DNA from: Fodinibacter luteus | Lineage (GTDB): Bacteria; Actinomycetota; Actinomycetes; Actinomycetales; Dermatophilaceae | DNA: 64,000 nt | Direction: 5' to 3' | Assembly (NCBI RefSeq): GCF_039541575.1 | Contig: NZ_BAABGM010000025.1 | Span: 1-64,000 of the forward strand | Shown: positions 57,087 through 64,000 of the stretch, one piece after another | Layout: each line of letters opens with the position of its first letter | How positions within the stretch are numbered: position 1 is the first letter of the stretch | The notes under the pieces: generated by a model | What the model was told of the DNA's origin: nothing | The model's database searches: none | The model's input: only the letters and a program-made list of their open reading frames with translations | Position numbers and translations under genes: made by a program

Positions 57087-58705
57087 CAGGTGGCCCGGCG
57101 GCGACCGCCGGGCCGGCGCTGGCTCGGGCGCAGCACGGCCTCGCCGGCCTCCTGCGCCGCGAGCGCGAGCGAGCGGCCGTGGTCGGCGAGCGCGTCGACG
57201 AGCGCGTCGGCGGTCGCCTCCGGGGCGAGGACGTCGACCCGCAGGCCGTGCTCCTCGGCGGTCTTCGCGGTCGCCGGGCCGATGCACGCGACGACCGTCG
57301 TCGGGTGCGGCTTGCCGGCGATCCCGACGAGGTTGCGCACCGTCGAGCTCGAGGTGAAGAGCACCGCGTCGAACGAGCCGTTCTTGATGGCGTCGCGCAC
57401 CTCGGCCGGCGGCGGGGCGGCACGCACGGTGCGGTAGGCCGTGACGTCGTCGACCTCCCAGCCCATGTCCTGCAGGCCGGCGACGAGGGTCTCGGTGGCG
57501 ATGTCGGCCCGGGGCAGGAAGACCCGGTCGATCGGGTCGAGGTCGGCGTCGAAGGCCGGCCACTCCTCGAGCAGGCCGCGCGCCGACTGCTCGCCCGACG
57601 GCACGAGGTCGGGCGTGATACCCCAGTCGCGCAGCGCCTGGGCGGTGACCCCGCCGACGGCGGCGACCTTGAGGCCGGCGAACGAGCGGGCATCGAGCCC
57701 GAACTCGTCGAACTTCTCGCGGATGGCTCGCACCGCGTTGACCGAGGTGAAGCCCACCCACTCGTAGCGACCGGTGACCATCCCCTTGACGGCCCGCTCG
57801 AGCTGCTGCGGCGTGCGCGGCGGCTCGACCGAGATCGTCGGCACGACGGCGGCGTGGGCCCCGTGGTGCTCGAGGCGGGCGATCGTGGACGCCGACTGCT
57901 CCTTCGTGCGCGGCACGAGCACCTGCCAGCCGAAGAGCGGCTTGGTCTCGAACCACGAGAGCGTCTCGCGCATGGTGACAGTGGACCCCACGACGGCCAG
58001 CACGGGGAAGCGGCCGTCGGCCATCGTCTCGCCGGCGGCGTCGAGCGTCGTCGTGATGGTGCGCTGCTCGGTCGTCGTGCCTCGCTCGGTCACGGCCACC
58101 GGGGTCGACGCGTCGCGACCGGCGGCGACGAGCGCGTCGAGGGTCTGCGCGGCCTTGTCGGGCGGGCCGATGACGACGACGGTCACGGTGGGGTCGACGG
58201 CACCGGACAGGTCGGTGCCGCGGGCGCCGGCGACGACGACGTGGATGCCGGTCGAGGCGCTCGACGTGAGCGGCACCCCGGCGTAGGACGGCACGGCCGT
58301 CACCGAGCTGACGCCCGGCACGACCTCGAAGGGGATGCCGGCCCGCGCGCAGGCCCGGGCCTCCTCGGCGAGGCCGTTGAACACGGCGGGGTCGCCGTCC
58401 ATGAGCCGCACGACGAGGCCACCGGGGTGGGCCTTGGCGGCGCGCACGACGAGCTTGGCGCGCGAGGCGTGGGTCAGCCGCTCGCCGTGGTCGCCGTGAC
58501 CGGCGTCGACGACGTCCACCTCGGGACGGCACCAGCGCTCGACGACGGCCTCGCGGGCGACCTGGTCGATGACGACGGCGTCGGCCGTGGCGAGCAGCTC
58601 GCCGGCCCGCACGGTGAGCAACCCCGGGTCGCCGGGGCCGGCGCCGACGAAGGCGACGCGAGCGGGGGTCTTGGTGGATGGGGTGGTCGAGCGCGTGGGG
58701 CTCAC
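57086..58705 (-). CDS. hemD: Fused uroporphyrinogen-III C-methyltransferase / uroporphyrinogen-III synthase
   Basis: A 539-aa fusion. Residues ~15-255 are a CobA/CysG-type methyltransferase (VAFVGAGPGDPGLLTVRAGE, VVRLMDGDPAVFNGLAEEA, VPGVSSVTAVPSYAGVPLT). Residues ~270-520 are HemD, with TSVNAVRAIREKF and VLFTSSSTVRNLVG. It can thus close hydroxymethylbilane to uroporphyrinogen III and perhaps divert it to sirohaem or cobalamin. Such fusions are usual in actinobacteria. GTG 58705 overlaps the hemC stop. The stretch after GVPLT (SSASTGIHVVVAG) differs from the classic CysG pattern, so methyltransferase activity should not be assumed. Confidence 0.93.
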   Translation of the reverse strand: MSPTRSTTPSTKTPARVAFVGAGPGDPGLLTVRAGELLATADAVVIDQVAREAVVERWCRPEVDVVDAGHGDHGERLTHASRAKLVVRAAKAHPGGLVVRLMDGDPAVFNGLAEEARACARAGIPFEVVPGVSSVTAVPSYAGVPLTSSASTGIHVVVAGARGTDLSGAVDPTVTVVVIGPPDKAAQTLDALVAAGRDASTPVAVTERGTTTEQRTITTTLDAAGETMADGRFPVLAVVGSTVTMRETLSWFETKPLFGWQVLVPRTKEQSASTIARLEHHGAHAAVVPTISVEPPRTPQQLERAVKGMVTGRYEWVGFTSVNAVRAIREKFDEFGLDARSFAGLKVAAVGGVTAQALRDWGITPDLVPSGEQSARGLLEEWPAFDADLDPIDRVFLPRADIATETLVAGLQDMGWEVDDVTAYRTVRAAPPPAEVRDAIKNGSFDAVLFTSSSTVRNLVGIAGKPHPTTVVACIGPATAKTAEEHGLRVDVLAPEATADALVDALADHGRSLALAAQEAGEAVLRPSQRRPGGRRRAT

Positions 58706-59700
58706 GGTGCATGCTCCGTTGCGATGGGGTCGGTCGTGGGCAGCGGGGTCGTCGGGTCGGTCGGGGACGCAGCCGGCGGCTCGGCGCCGGTCATGAGGTC
58801 GGCGGCGCCGTCGTCGAGGAGGAGCCGGGCGAGCCGGCGCCCGAGGGCACCGGGGTCGCCGGGGTCGCCGACGAGGGAGCGCCGCAGGTCGGCGGTGCCG
58901 TCGGGGGTCGTGACGACGGCGCGCAGGGACAGCTCGGGGCTTTCGAGCCCCTCGACGACCTCGGCGAGGGCGCCGACCGGCGCCGAGCACCCCGCCTCGA
59001 GCTCGGCGAGGAGCACCCGCTCCGCCGTCGTGCACGCTCGCGTGTCGGCGTCGTCCAGCGCGGCGACGGCCGCAGCGGTCGCCGCATCGCCGGCGCGGAC
59101 CTCGACGGCGAGTGCCCCCTGGCCGGGTGCCGGCAGCATCTGGAGCGGGTCGAGCAGCTCGGTGGCCTCGTCGATGCGGCCGAGGCGGCGCAGCCCCGCG
59201 GCGGCGAGCACGACGGCATCCAGCCGCCCCTGCGAGACCTGGCGCAGCCGGGTGTCGACGTTGCCCCGCAGCGGGGTCACGACGAGCCCGAGCCCGAGCG
59301 CCTCGAGCTGGGCACGACGGCGCGGCGACCCGGTGCCGACGGTCGCGCCGGCGGGCAGCTCGCCGAGGGTGAGGCCGTCACGGGCGACGAGCGCGTCGCG
59401 GGGGTCCTCGCGCGTCGGGACGGCAGCCACGGTCGTCGACTCGTCCGGGGCCGTCGGGAGGTCCTTGAGCGAGTGCACGGCGAGGTCGACCCGCCCCTCG
59501 GCGAGCGCGGCGCGCAGGGCCGAGACGAACACCCCGGTGCCCCCGAGCCGGGCGAGCGGGGTCGTGCGGTCGCGGTCGCCCTCCGTCGTCACCTCGACGA
59601 GCTCGACGTCGTGGCCGAGCGCCCGCAGCCGGTCGGCCACCCACGACGACTGGGTCGTCGCGAGGGCGGAGCGGCGGGTGCCGAGGCGCAGCACGCTCAC
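58702..59700 (-). CDS. hemC: Hydroxymethylbilane synthase HemC
   Basis: A 332-aa porphobilinogen deaminase. LRLGTRRSALATTQ opens the protein, DLAVHSLKDLP carries substrate-binding residues, and LEAGCSAPVGALAEV has the Cys that holds the dipyrromethane cofactor. It overlaps hemA and the downstream fusion by four bases each. The last ~20 residues are a variable Pro/Thr tail. Confidence 0.96.
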   Translation of the reverse strand: MSVLRLGTRRSALATTQSSWVADRLRALGHDVELVEVTTEGDRDRTTPLARLGGTGVFVSALRAALAEGRVDLAVHSLKDLPTAPDESTTVAAVPTREDPRDALVARDGLTLGELPAGATVGTGSPRRRAQLEALGLGLVVTPLRGNVDTRLRQVSQGRLDAVVLAAAGLRRLGRIDEATELLDPLQMLPAPGQGALAVEVRAGDAATAAAVAALDDADTRACTTAERVLLAELEAGCSAPVGALAEVVEGLESPELSLRAVVTTPDGTADLRRSLVGDPGDPGALGRRLARLLLDDGAADLMTGAEPPAASPTDPTTPLPTTDPIATEHAP

Positions 59701-61007
59701 GTCTCGTCCCCGGGGATCGCGGGCGGGGCGGACACGAGCGAGACGTCGCGCGGGTCGAGGTCGAACAGCTCGCTGAGGGCCCGGGCGTAGCTGCCGCCCT
59801 GGCCGTCGCGGGCGAGCTCCTTGACCCGGACCGTCGGGGTGTGGAGCAGCTTGTCGACGACCCGCTCGACGGCGCGTCGCACCTCGGCGCGCTCGGTGTC
59901 GCTGAGGTGGGGGGTACGGCGTTCGAGGCGACGCAGCTCCTCCTCGACGAGCTCACCGGCGTGGGTGCGCAGTGCGGTGACGGTCGGGGCGACGGCCTCC
60001 GCCGAGCGGGCGAGGAGGTACGCGGCGACCTCCGCGGTCACGAGGTCCGCCGCGTCCGCGACCTGCGGGGCCGACCCGGCGTCGGCGAGGTCCTCGCCGA
60101 GCTCGGCGAGCCCGACGCGCGTCGCGCCCTCGAGCTCGGCGACGGCGAGGTCGATGTCGTGCGGCAGGGCGAGGTCGACGTAGACCTGGGGGCGTCCCTC
60201 CCTGGCCCCGAGGGCGTCTCGGACGTCGTCGGCGAGGACGACGACGCCGGGCGCGCCGGTCGAGGAGATGACGACGTCGGCCTCGGCGAGGGCGGCCCGC
60301 AGCTCGGCGAGCCGGCGTGCCGACCCCCCGACCCGCTCGGCGACAACCCTCGCCCGGTCGTGGTTGCGGTTGGCGACGACGACCGTGCGGGCTCCCACCC
60401 GGGAGACCGTCGCCGCCGCGAGGGCGCCCATCCCACCGGCGCCGACGACGAGCACGGACAGCCCGCCGAGGTCCCCGAGCTCGGTCTCGGCACGGCTCAG
60501 CCCGGCCTGGACGAGCGATCCGCTCACGAGGTCGATCCCGGTCTCGGTGTGCACGCGCTTGGCGACCCGCAGCGCCTGCTGGAAGACGCCGTTGAGGGCC
60601 GGCCCGACGTGACCGTGGGCCTGGGCGCGGGCGAGCGAGCGGCGTACCTGTCCGAGGATCTGGGCCTCGCCGACGGCCATCGAGTCCAGGCCGGACGCGA
60701 CGGTGAACGCGTGGGCGATGCCGCGCTCCTCGTAGTGCACGAACAGGTGCGGCTGCAGCTCGGCCCGGTCGACGCCGCACCGCTGCGCGAGGGCGACGGT
60801 GATGTCGGTGAGTGCACCGTGGAAGGTCAGGCACTCGGCGTACACCTCGGTGCGGTTGCACGTCGAGACGACGACGACCTCGGTGACGTGCTCGGAGCGC
60901 AGCACCTCGGCCTCGAGCGCGGTGCGCGCGTCGGGGTCGAGCGCGACGGACTCGAGGAGCGAGAGCGGGGCCCCGTGGTGGGACAGCCCGAGGACGACGA
61001 GGCTCAC
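59697..61007 (-). CDS. hemA: Glutamyl-tRNA reductase HemA
   Basis: A 436-aa enzyme of the C5 pathway that reduces glutamyl-tRNA to glutamate-1-semialdehyde with NADPH. The catalytic Cys is in VVSTCNRTEVYAE (residue ~50). GEAQILGQVRRSLARA and the NADPH fold VLVVGAGGMGALAAATV follow, and the C-terminal dimerisation helices are complete. GTG 61007 overlaps the rex stop. Coupling to rex links 5-aminolevulinate formation to redox state. Confidence 0.96.
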   Translation of the reverse strand: MSLVVLGLSHHGAPLSLLESVALDPDARTALEAEVLRSEHVTEVVVVSTCNRTEVYAECLTFHGALTDITVALAQRCGVDRAELQPHLFVHYEERGIAHAFTVASGLDSMAVGEAQILGQVRRSLARAQAHGHVGPALNGVFQQALRVAKRVHTETGIDLVSGSLVQAGLSRAETELGDLGGLSVLVVGAGGMGALAAATVSRVGARTVVVANRNHDRARVVAERVGGSARRLAELRAALAEADVVISSTGAPGVVVLADDVRDALGAREGRPQVYVDLALPHDIDLAVAELEGATRVGLAELGEDLADAGSAPQVADAADLVTAEVAAYLLARSAEAVAPTVTALRTHAGELVEEELRRLERRTPHLSDTERAEVRRAVERVVDKLLHTPTVRVKELARDGQGGSYARALSELFDLDPRDVSLVSAPPAIPGDET

Positions 61008-61669
61008 GGGGCGACGACCTCCTCGACCGCGACCCGCTGTCCGTGGAAGGCGAGGATCTGCAGCTCGGTCGACAGGTCGACCTTGCGCACGACGACCCCG
61101 TCCGGGACGGCGATCACCGCGGGGGCGAAGTTGAGCACCGACCGCACGCCCGCCGCGACGAGGTCGTCGCACGCCTGCTGCGCCCCGTCGGACGGCGTCG
61201 CGATGACGCCGATCGCCAGGCCCTCCTCGGTGACGAGGGCGGGCAGGTCGGCCATCGGCCGCACCCGCTGGCCGGCGACCTCCTCGCCGACGACCCGCGG
61301 GTCGCCGTCGAGGAGCGCGATGACCCGGAAGCCCCGCTCGGCGAAGCCACGGTAGGCCGCGAGCGCCCGCCCCAGGTTGCCCATCCCGACGATGGCCACC
61401 GGCCAGTCCTGGGTGAGGCCGAGGGCGGAGGTGATCTCGGAGGCGAGCCGCTCGACGTCGTAGCCGACCCCCCGCACGCCGTAGGAGCCGAGGTGCGACA
61501 GGTCCTTGCGCAGCATCGCCGAGCTCACGCCGGCCGCGGCGGCGAGCTCCTCGGAGCTCACGGAGGCGATGCCGTCGCGGGCGAGGGAGGTCAGCGCCCG
61601 CAGGTACCCGGGGAGGCGGGCCACCGAGGCCTCCGGGATCTCCCGGCGGGCGGTCGCTGCGGCGGACAC
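61004..61669 (-). CDS. rex: Redox-sensing transcriptional repressor Rex
   Basis: A 221-aa regulator that reads the NADH/NAD+ ratio. The N-terminal winged helix has SSEELAAAAGVSSAMLRKDLSHLGSYG, the Rossmann fold has VAIVGMGNLGRALAAYRGF, and a C-terminal domain-swap helix follows. NADH releases Rex from DNA. GTG 61669 is the only start at the right place; AAAGGAG lies 13 bases upstream, rather far. A Rex-type operator sits in its own promoter and another before nuo. Confidence 0.94.
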   Translation of the reverse strand: MSAAATARREIPEASVARLPGYLRALTSLARDGIASVSSEELAAAAGVSSAMLRKDLSHLGSYGVRGVGYDVERLASEITSALGLTQDWPVAIVGMGNLGRALAAYRGFAERGFRVIALLDGDPRVVGEEVAGQRVRPMADLPALVTEEGLAIGVIATPSDGAQQACDDLVAAGVRSVLNFAPAVIAVPDGVVVRKVDLSTELQILAFHGQRVAVEEVVAP

Positions 61670-61763
61670 GGGCGGTCACCGACTCCTTTCGCGCACTCCG
61701 CGAAGCCGGTGGAGGACGGGGGTCGCACGCTTCAGGGCGGCCCGGCTCGCGGGTGAGACCGTC

Positions 61764-61792
61764 AGCGTACGGTCATGTGAACGCCCGCACAA
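61764..61792 (-). promoter_or_regulatory. rex-hemA promoter with overlapping Rex operator
   Basis: On the minus strand TTGTGC (61787-61792), 17 bases and TACGCT (61764-61769) form a promoter with a start near 61757. TGTGAACGCCCGCACA (61776-61791, plus strand) matches the Streptomyces Rex site TGTGAACGCGTTCACA at 13 of 16 bases and covers the -35 and spacer. Autorepression is the natural reading. Confidence 0.68.
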
Positions 61793-61833
61793 AGTCGTGT
61801 TGGACCCCGTGAGACTCCTCACTCCCGGGTGTG

Positions 61834-62736
61834 CTATGGGCGCCGGGCAGCGTCCGACCGCCCGGTGCGCGCCGCGGGTGGCGGTGCGGCCGGGAGGCCC
61901 AGCCACCCGGCCGCACGCTCCACCTCGGCCTCGAAGACCGCGCCCCGCCGCTCGTCCTCGACGGCGCCGGTGAGCTGCCCGAAGAGCTCGAAGGAGACGG
62001 CACCGAAGAGCCAGGTCCACGCCATGAGCCCCCCGAGCGCCCGCTCGTGCGTCGTGCCCGGCCCCAGGAACGCCACGAGGGGGGCCAGCCCCTGCGCGGC
62101 GCCGGGCGAGAGGTGGGGGTCGGGGACCGCGGCGTCGACGGCATCCACGGTGCCGGTGCCGGCCGCGGTGCCGGTGTCGGCCGCGGTGCCGGTGCCGGCC
62201 GCGGTCTCGGCGTCGGCCGCGGTCTCGGCGTCGGCCGCGGTCTCGGTGTCGGCCTCGGCCTCGGCCTCGGTCTCGGTCTCGGCGCGGACGATGTCCTGGA
62301 GCAGGAGGGCGAGGAGGCGGGTCACCCGCGTCGCCGGCCCGACGGTGTCCTGGGGTGCCGAGTAGCCCGGGACGGGCGAGCCGTAGACGAGCGCGTAGAG
62401 CGACGGGTTCTCGAGCGCCCAGGTGCGCACCGTGCCGGCGATCGTCCGCCAGCGCGCGAGCAGGTCACCCCGGGGCACGAGCGCCTCCGCGGTCTCGACC
62501 GCCCCGCCGAGGGAGTCGTAGGCGTCGATGATGAGCGCGGTGAGCAGGGCGTCGCGGTTGTCGAAGTAGCGGTAGACCGCGGACGAGACCATCCCGACCT
62601 CTCGGGCCACCGCGCGCAGCGACAGCCCCGCCACCCCCTCCTGCGCCAGCTGCCGTCGGGCGGCGTCGAGGATCTCGGTGCGCATCTCGGCGCGAGCCCG
62701 CTCCCGCACGCGCTGGGCTCGCCCGGTGGTCGCCAT
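61834..62736 (-). CDS. TetR-family regulator with repetitive linker
   Basis: A 300-aa regulator. The N-terminal HTH has ILDAARRQLAQEGVAGLSLRAVAREVGM and VSSAVYRYFDNRDALL. The ligand domain is split by an ~45-residue Glu/Thr/Ala linker near 155-195 (ETETEAEAEADTETAADAE and so on) encoded by tandem repeats. The part after it (GLMAWTWLFGAVSFELFGQ) resumes a normal TetR C-terminus of the WHG type. It is divergent from the epimerase gene and probably represses it. The ligand is unknown. Confidence 0.85.
   Translation of the reverse strand: MATTGRAQRVRERARAEMRTEILDAARRQLAQEGVAGLSLRAVAREVGMVSSAVYRYFDNRDALLTALIIDAYDSLGGAVETAEALVPRGDLLARWRTIAGTVRTWALENPSLYALVYGSPVPGYSAPQDTVGPATRVTRLLALLLQDIVRAETETEAEAEADTETAADAETAADAETAAGTGTAADTGTAAGTGTVDAVDAAVPDPHLSPGAAQGLAPLVAFLGPGTTHERALGGLMAWTWLFGAVSFELFGQLTGAVEDERRGAVFEAEVERAAGWLGLPAAPPPAARTGRSDAARRP
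62146..62283. repeat. Tandem 6/18-bp repeats inside the TetR gene
   Basis: A run of GGTGCCGGTGCCGGCCGC-like then GGTCTCGGCGTCGGCCGC-like units, ending in repeated TCGGCC and TCGGTC hexamers. It encodes the acidic Ala/Thr/Glu linker. All units are multiples of three bases, so copy-number changes keep the frame. Confidence 0.8.
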
Positions 62737-62778
62737 GGGAGCCAGTCAAGCACATCCGGTGAGCAGTGCCCTGTCGAG

Positions 62779-62846
62779 AGAGCAATGCTCTTGCACTTCT
62801 CGGCTCATGGGTGTTCACTGATCACAACAGAGAGCACTGATCACAA
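62779..62846. promoter_or_regulatory. Control region between tetR and the epimerase gene
   Basis: A palindrome AGAGC-AAT-GCTCT (62779-62791) touches TTGCAC (62791-62796), a -35 with a 17-base spacer to TTCACT (62814-62819). Two exact copies of CACTGATCACAA follow at 62816-62827 and 62835-62846. The palindrome is a likely TetR site; the direct repeats could bind a second regulator. Confidence 0.5.
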
Positions 62847-62856
62847 GGAGACCGTC

Positions 62857-63798
62857 ATGAGCACCCATCTCGTCGTCGGAGCGGGGCCGGTCGGCACCCG
62901 CACCGCCCTGCTGCTCGCGGAGGCCGGCGCCTCCGTCCGCGTCGTCACGCGGTCGGGAGGGGGACCGGACCACCCCGCGGTCGAGCGGGTCGCCGCCGAC
63001 GCCTCCGACGCGGCGCGGATGCGCTCGCTCGCCACCGGCGCCGTGGCCGTCTACAACTGCGCCAACCCCGCCTACACCCGGTGGGACACCGACTGGCCGC
63101 CCATCGCGGCAGCCCTGCTCGACGCGGCGGCATCCTCGGGCGCGGTGCTCGCCACGGTGAGCAACCTCTACGGGTACGGGCGGGTCAGCGGCCCCATCGG
63201 CCCGGACACCCCGCTGGCTCCGTGCGACCACAAGGGGGAGGTCCGGGTCCGCATGTGGCGGGACGCCCTCGCGGCCCACGAGGCCGGTCGCGTGCGCGTG
63301 GTCGAGGTGCGCTCGAGCGACTACGCCGACGCCGGGAGCAACTCGCACCTCGCGCGCAACGCCCCTGCCGTCCTCGAGGGGCGCACGGCGTGGGTCCTCG
63401 GCGCGGCCGACCAGCCGCACAGCTGGACGACGACCCACGACACCGCGCGCCTCCTCGTCGACCTGGCCGGGGACGACCGGGCGCACGGGCGGGCGTGGCT
63501 CGTGCCGACGGCGCCGCCACGCACCCAGCGGGAGGCGCTCGCCGACGTCGCCGGCGCTGCGGGTGTCGCGACGCCCCGGGTGCGGGTGCTCGGCCCGAGG
63601 GCCCTGCGCGCGGCCGGGGTGGTCGCCCCCATGCTCCGGCAGCTGTCCGGAACCGCCTACCAGTTCACCGCCCCGTTCGTCGTCGACGACGCGGCCACGA
63701 CCAGCCACGTCGGGTGGGGGCCGGAGGACTGGGACGTCACCGTGGCCCGCGTCGTGCGGGCCGCGCGGACCACCACCGTCCAGGCAGGGGCACGGTGA
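62857..63798 (+). CDS. NAD-dependent epimerase/dehydratase family protein
   Basis: A 313-aa Rossmann protein. HLVVGAGPVGTRTALLLAEAG is the dinucleotide loop, VYNCANPAYTRW and ATVSNLYGYG stand where extended SDRs have their catalytic Tyr region. HSWTTTHDTARLLVDLAGDD is typical of NAD(P)-binding epimerase-like proteins that act on isoprenoid or sugar substrates. AAGGAG lies six bases before the ATG. TetR control is inferred from the divergent layout. The substrate is unknown. Confidence 0.83.
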   Translation: MSTHLVVGAGPVGTRTALLLAEAGASVRVVTRSGGGPDHPAVERVAADASDAARMRSLATGAVAVYNCANPAYTRWDTDWPPIAAALLDAAASSGAVLATVSNLYGYGRVSGPIGPDTPLAPCDHKGEVRVRMWRDALAAHEAGRVRVVEVRSSDYADAGSNSHLARNAPAVLEGRTAWVLGAADQPHSWTTTHDTARLLVDLAGDDRAHGRAWLVPTAPPRTQREALADVAGAAGVATPRVRVLGPRALRAAGVVAPMLRQLSGTAYQFTAPFVVDDAATTSHVGWGPEDWDVTVARVVRAARTTTVQAGAR

Positions 63799-64000
63799 TG
63801 CGCCGGCCGGCGGGAACGGGCGCCCTCCTCGTCGCCTCGGCGGTGCTCAGCCTCGGCGGCTACCTCGTGCTCGGCACGCAGTTCGGGTGGCCGGCCGTGC
63901 TGGACGACCCCGGGACGAGCGCGCTCGACGCCTTCGTCGAGGCCCAGGCGTGGGTCCGCTTCGGCTTCTACCTCTTCCTCCTGGCGAGCCTGCTCCTCAT
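63798..64000 (+). CDS. Membrane protein, cut by the window end
   Basis: The ATG shares a base with the epimerase stop (TGATG). The visible 67 residues show a first helix (GALLVASAVLSLGGYLVLG), a short outside loop and the start of a second helix (FGFYLFLLASLLL). It resembles small four-to-six-helix membrane proteins often found beside such epimerase genes, but too little is visible to name it. Confidence 0.7.
   Translation, partial: MRRPAGTGALLVASAVLSLGGYLVLGTQFGWPAVLDDPGTSALDAFVEAQAWVRFGFYLFLLASLLL

Overview
This is 64 kb of very GC-rich chromosome with dense, overlapping genes, near-exclusive use of G/C-ending codons and many GTG starts. The gene set points to an actinobacterium: 14-gene nuo plus a polyprenyl synthase, a complete-looking Men pathway, actinobacterial CcsB/ResB cytochrome c assembly, F420-type nitroreductase, furA-katG and rex-hem. 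It is most likely a Micrococcales member of the Intrasporangiaceae type. That family assignment is inference. No tRNA, rRNA, CRISPR, insertion sequence or prophage was recognised.

Layout. 0.5-4.4 kb (+): korA-korB (2-oxoacid:ferredoxin oxidoreductase) and a RarD-type permease. 4.5-11.3 kb (-): a voltage-gated-type K+ channel, furA-katG, an F420-type nitroreductase, a sugar-lactone oxidase and an alanine-racemase-fold protein. 11.4-28.7 kb (-): polyprenyl diphosphate synthase preceded by nuoA-N, nearly all junctions overlapping; nuoG carries an apparent one-base frameshift. 28.9-46.2 kb: the menaquinone region (menG, menF, menJ, menD, menC, menB, menE, menA). It is interrupted by a heliorhodopsin gene, a WXG100-like/serine-hydrolase pair, a VapC remnant, a YwiC-like protein, and a redox signalling group (hemerythrin-like protein, receiver-flavoprotein fusion, cNMP-domain histidine kinase). 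46.3-54.6 kb (-): hemL, an inserted metP-metS methionine/alanine-type transporter, a histidine phosphatase and the cytochrome c maturation set tlpA-ccdA-resB-ccsB. 54.7-55.9 kb: marR and yceI, divergent. 56.1-61.8 kb (-): rex-hemA-hemC-cobA/hemD-hemB. 62-64 kb: TetR regulator divergent from an NAD-dependent epimerase and a partial membrane protein.

How it works together. Most genes build or feed an aerobic menaquinone respiratory chain: complex I, the menaquinone ring and its tail, tail reduction (MenJ), cytochrome c haem attachment, and haem from glutamyl-tRNA to porphobilinogen and uroporphyrinogen. Two Rex-type operators are visible, one in the rex-hemA promoter and one just downstream of a promoter placed at the menG stop for nuo. 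This suggests NADH/NAD+ control of both haem and complex I. From memory, the order hemACDB ... hemL-phosphatase-tlpA-ccdA-resB-ccsB ... menA, menE, menB, (vapC), menC, menD, menG, menJ, polyprenyl synthase resembles the M. tuberculosis Rv0509-Rv0562 region. The heliorhodopsin, metPS and the redox signalling genes then stand out as lineage additions.

Expression signals. At least eight genes have a TANNNT-like hexamer 5-8 bases before the start codon and no Shine-Dalgarno, so leaderless translation looks common. Several gaps hold long compound palindromes that probably act as terminators. The heptamer GGATGCC (or its complement) recurs far more than base composition would suggest.
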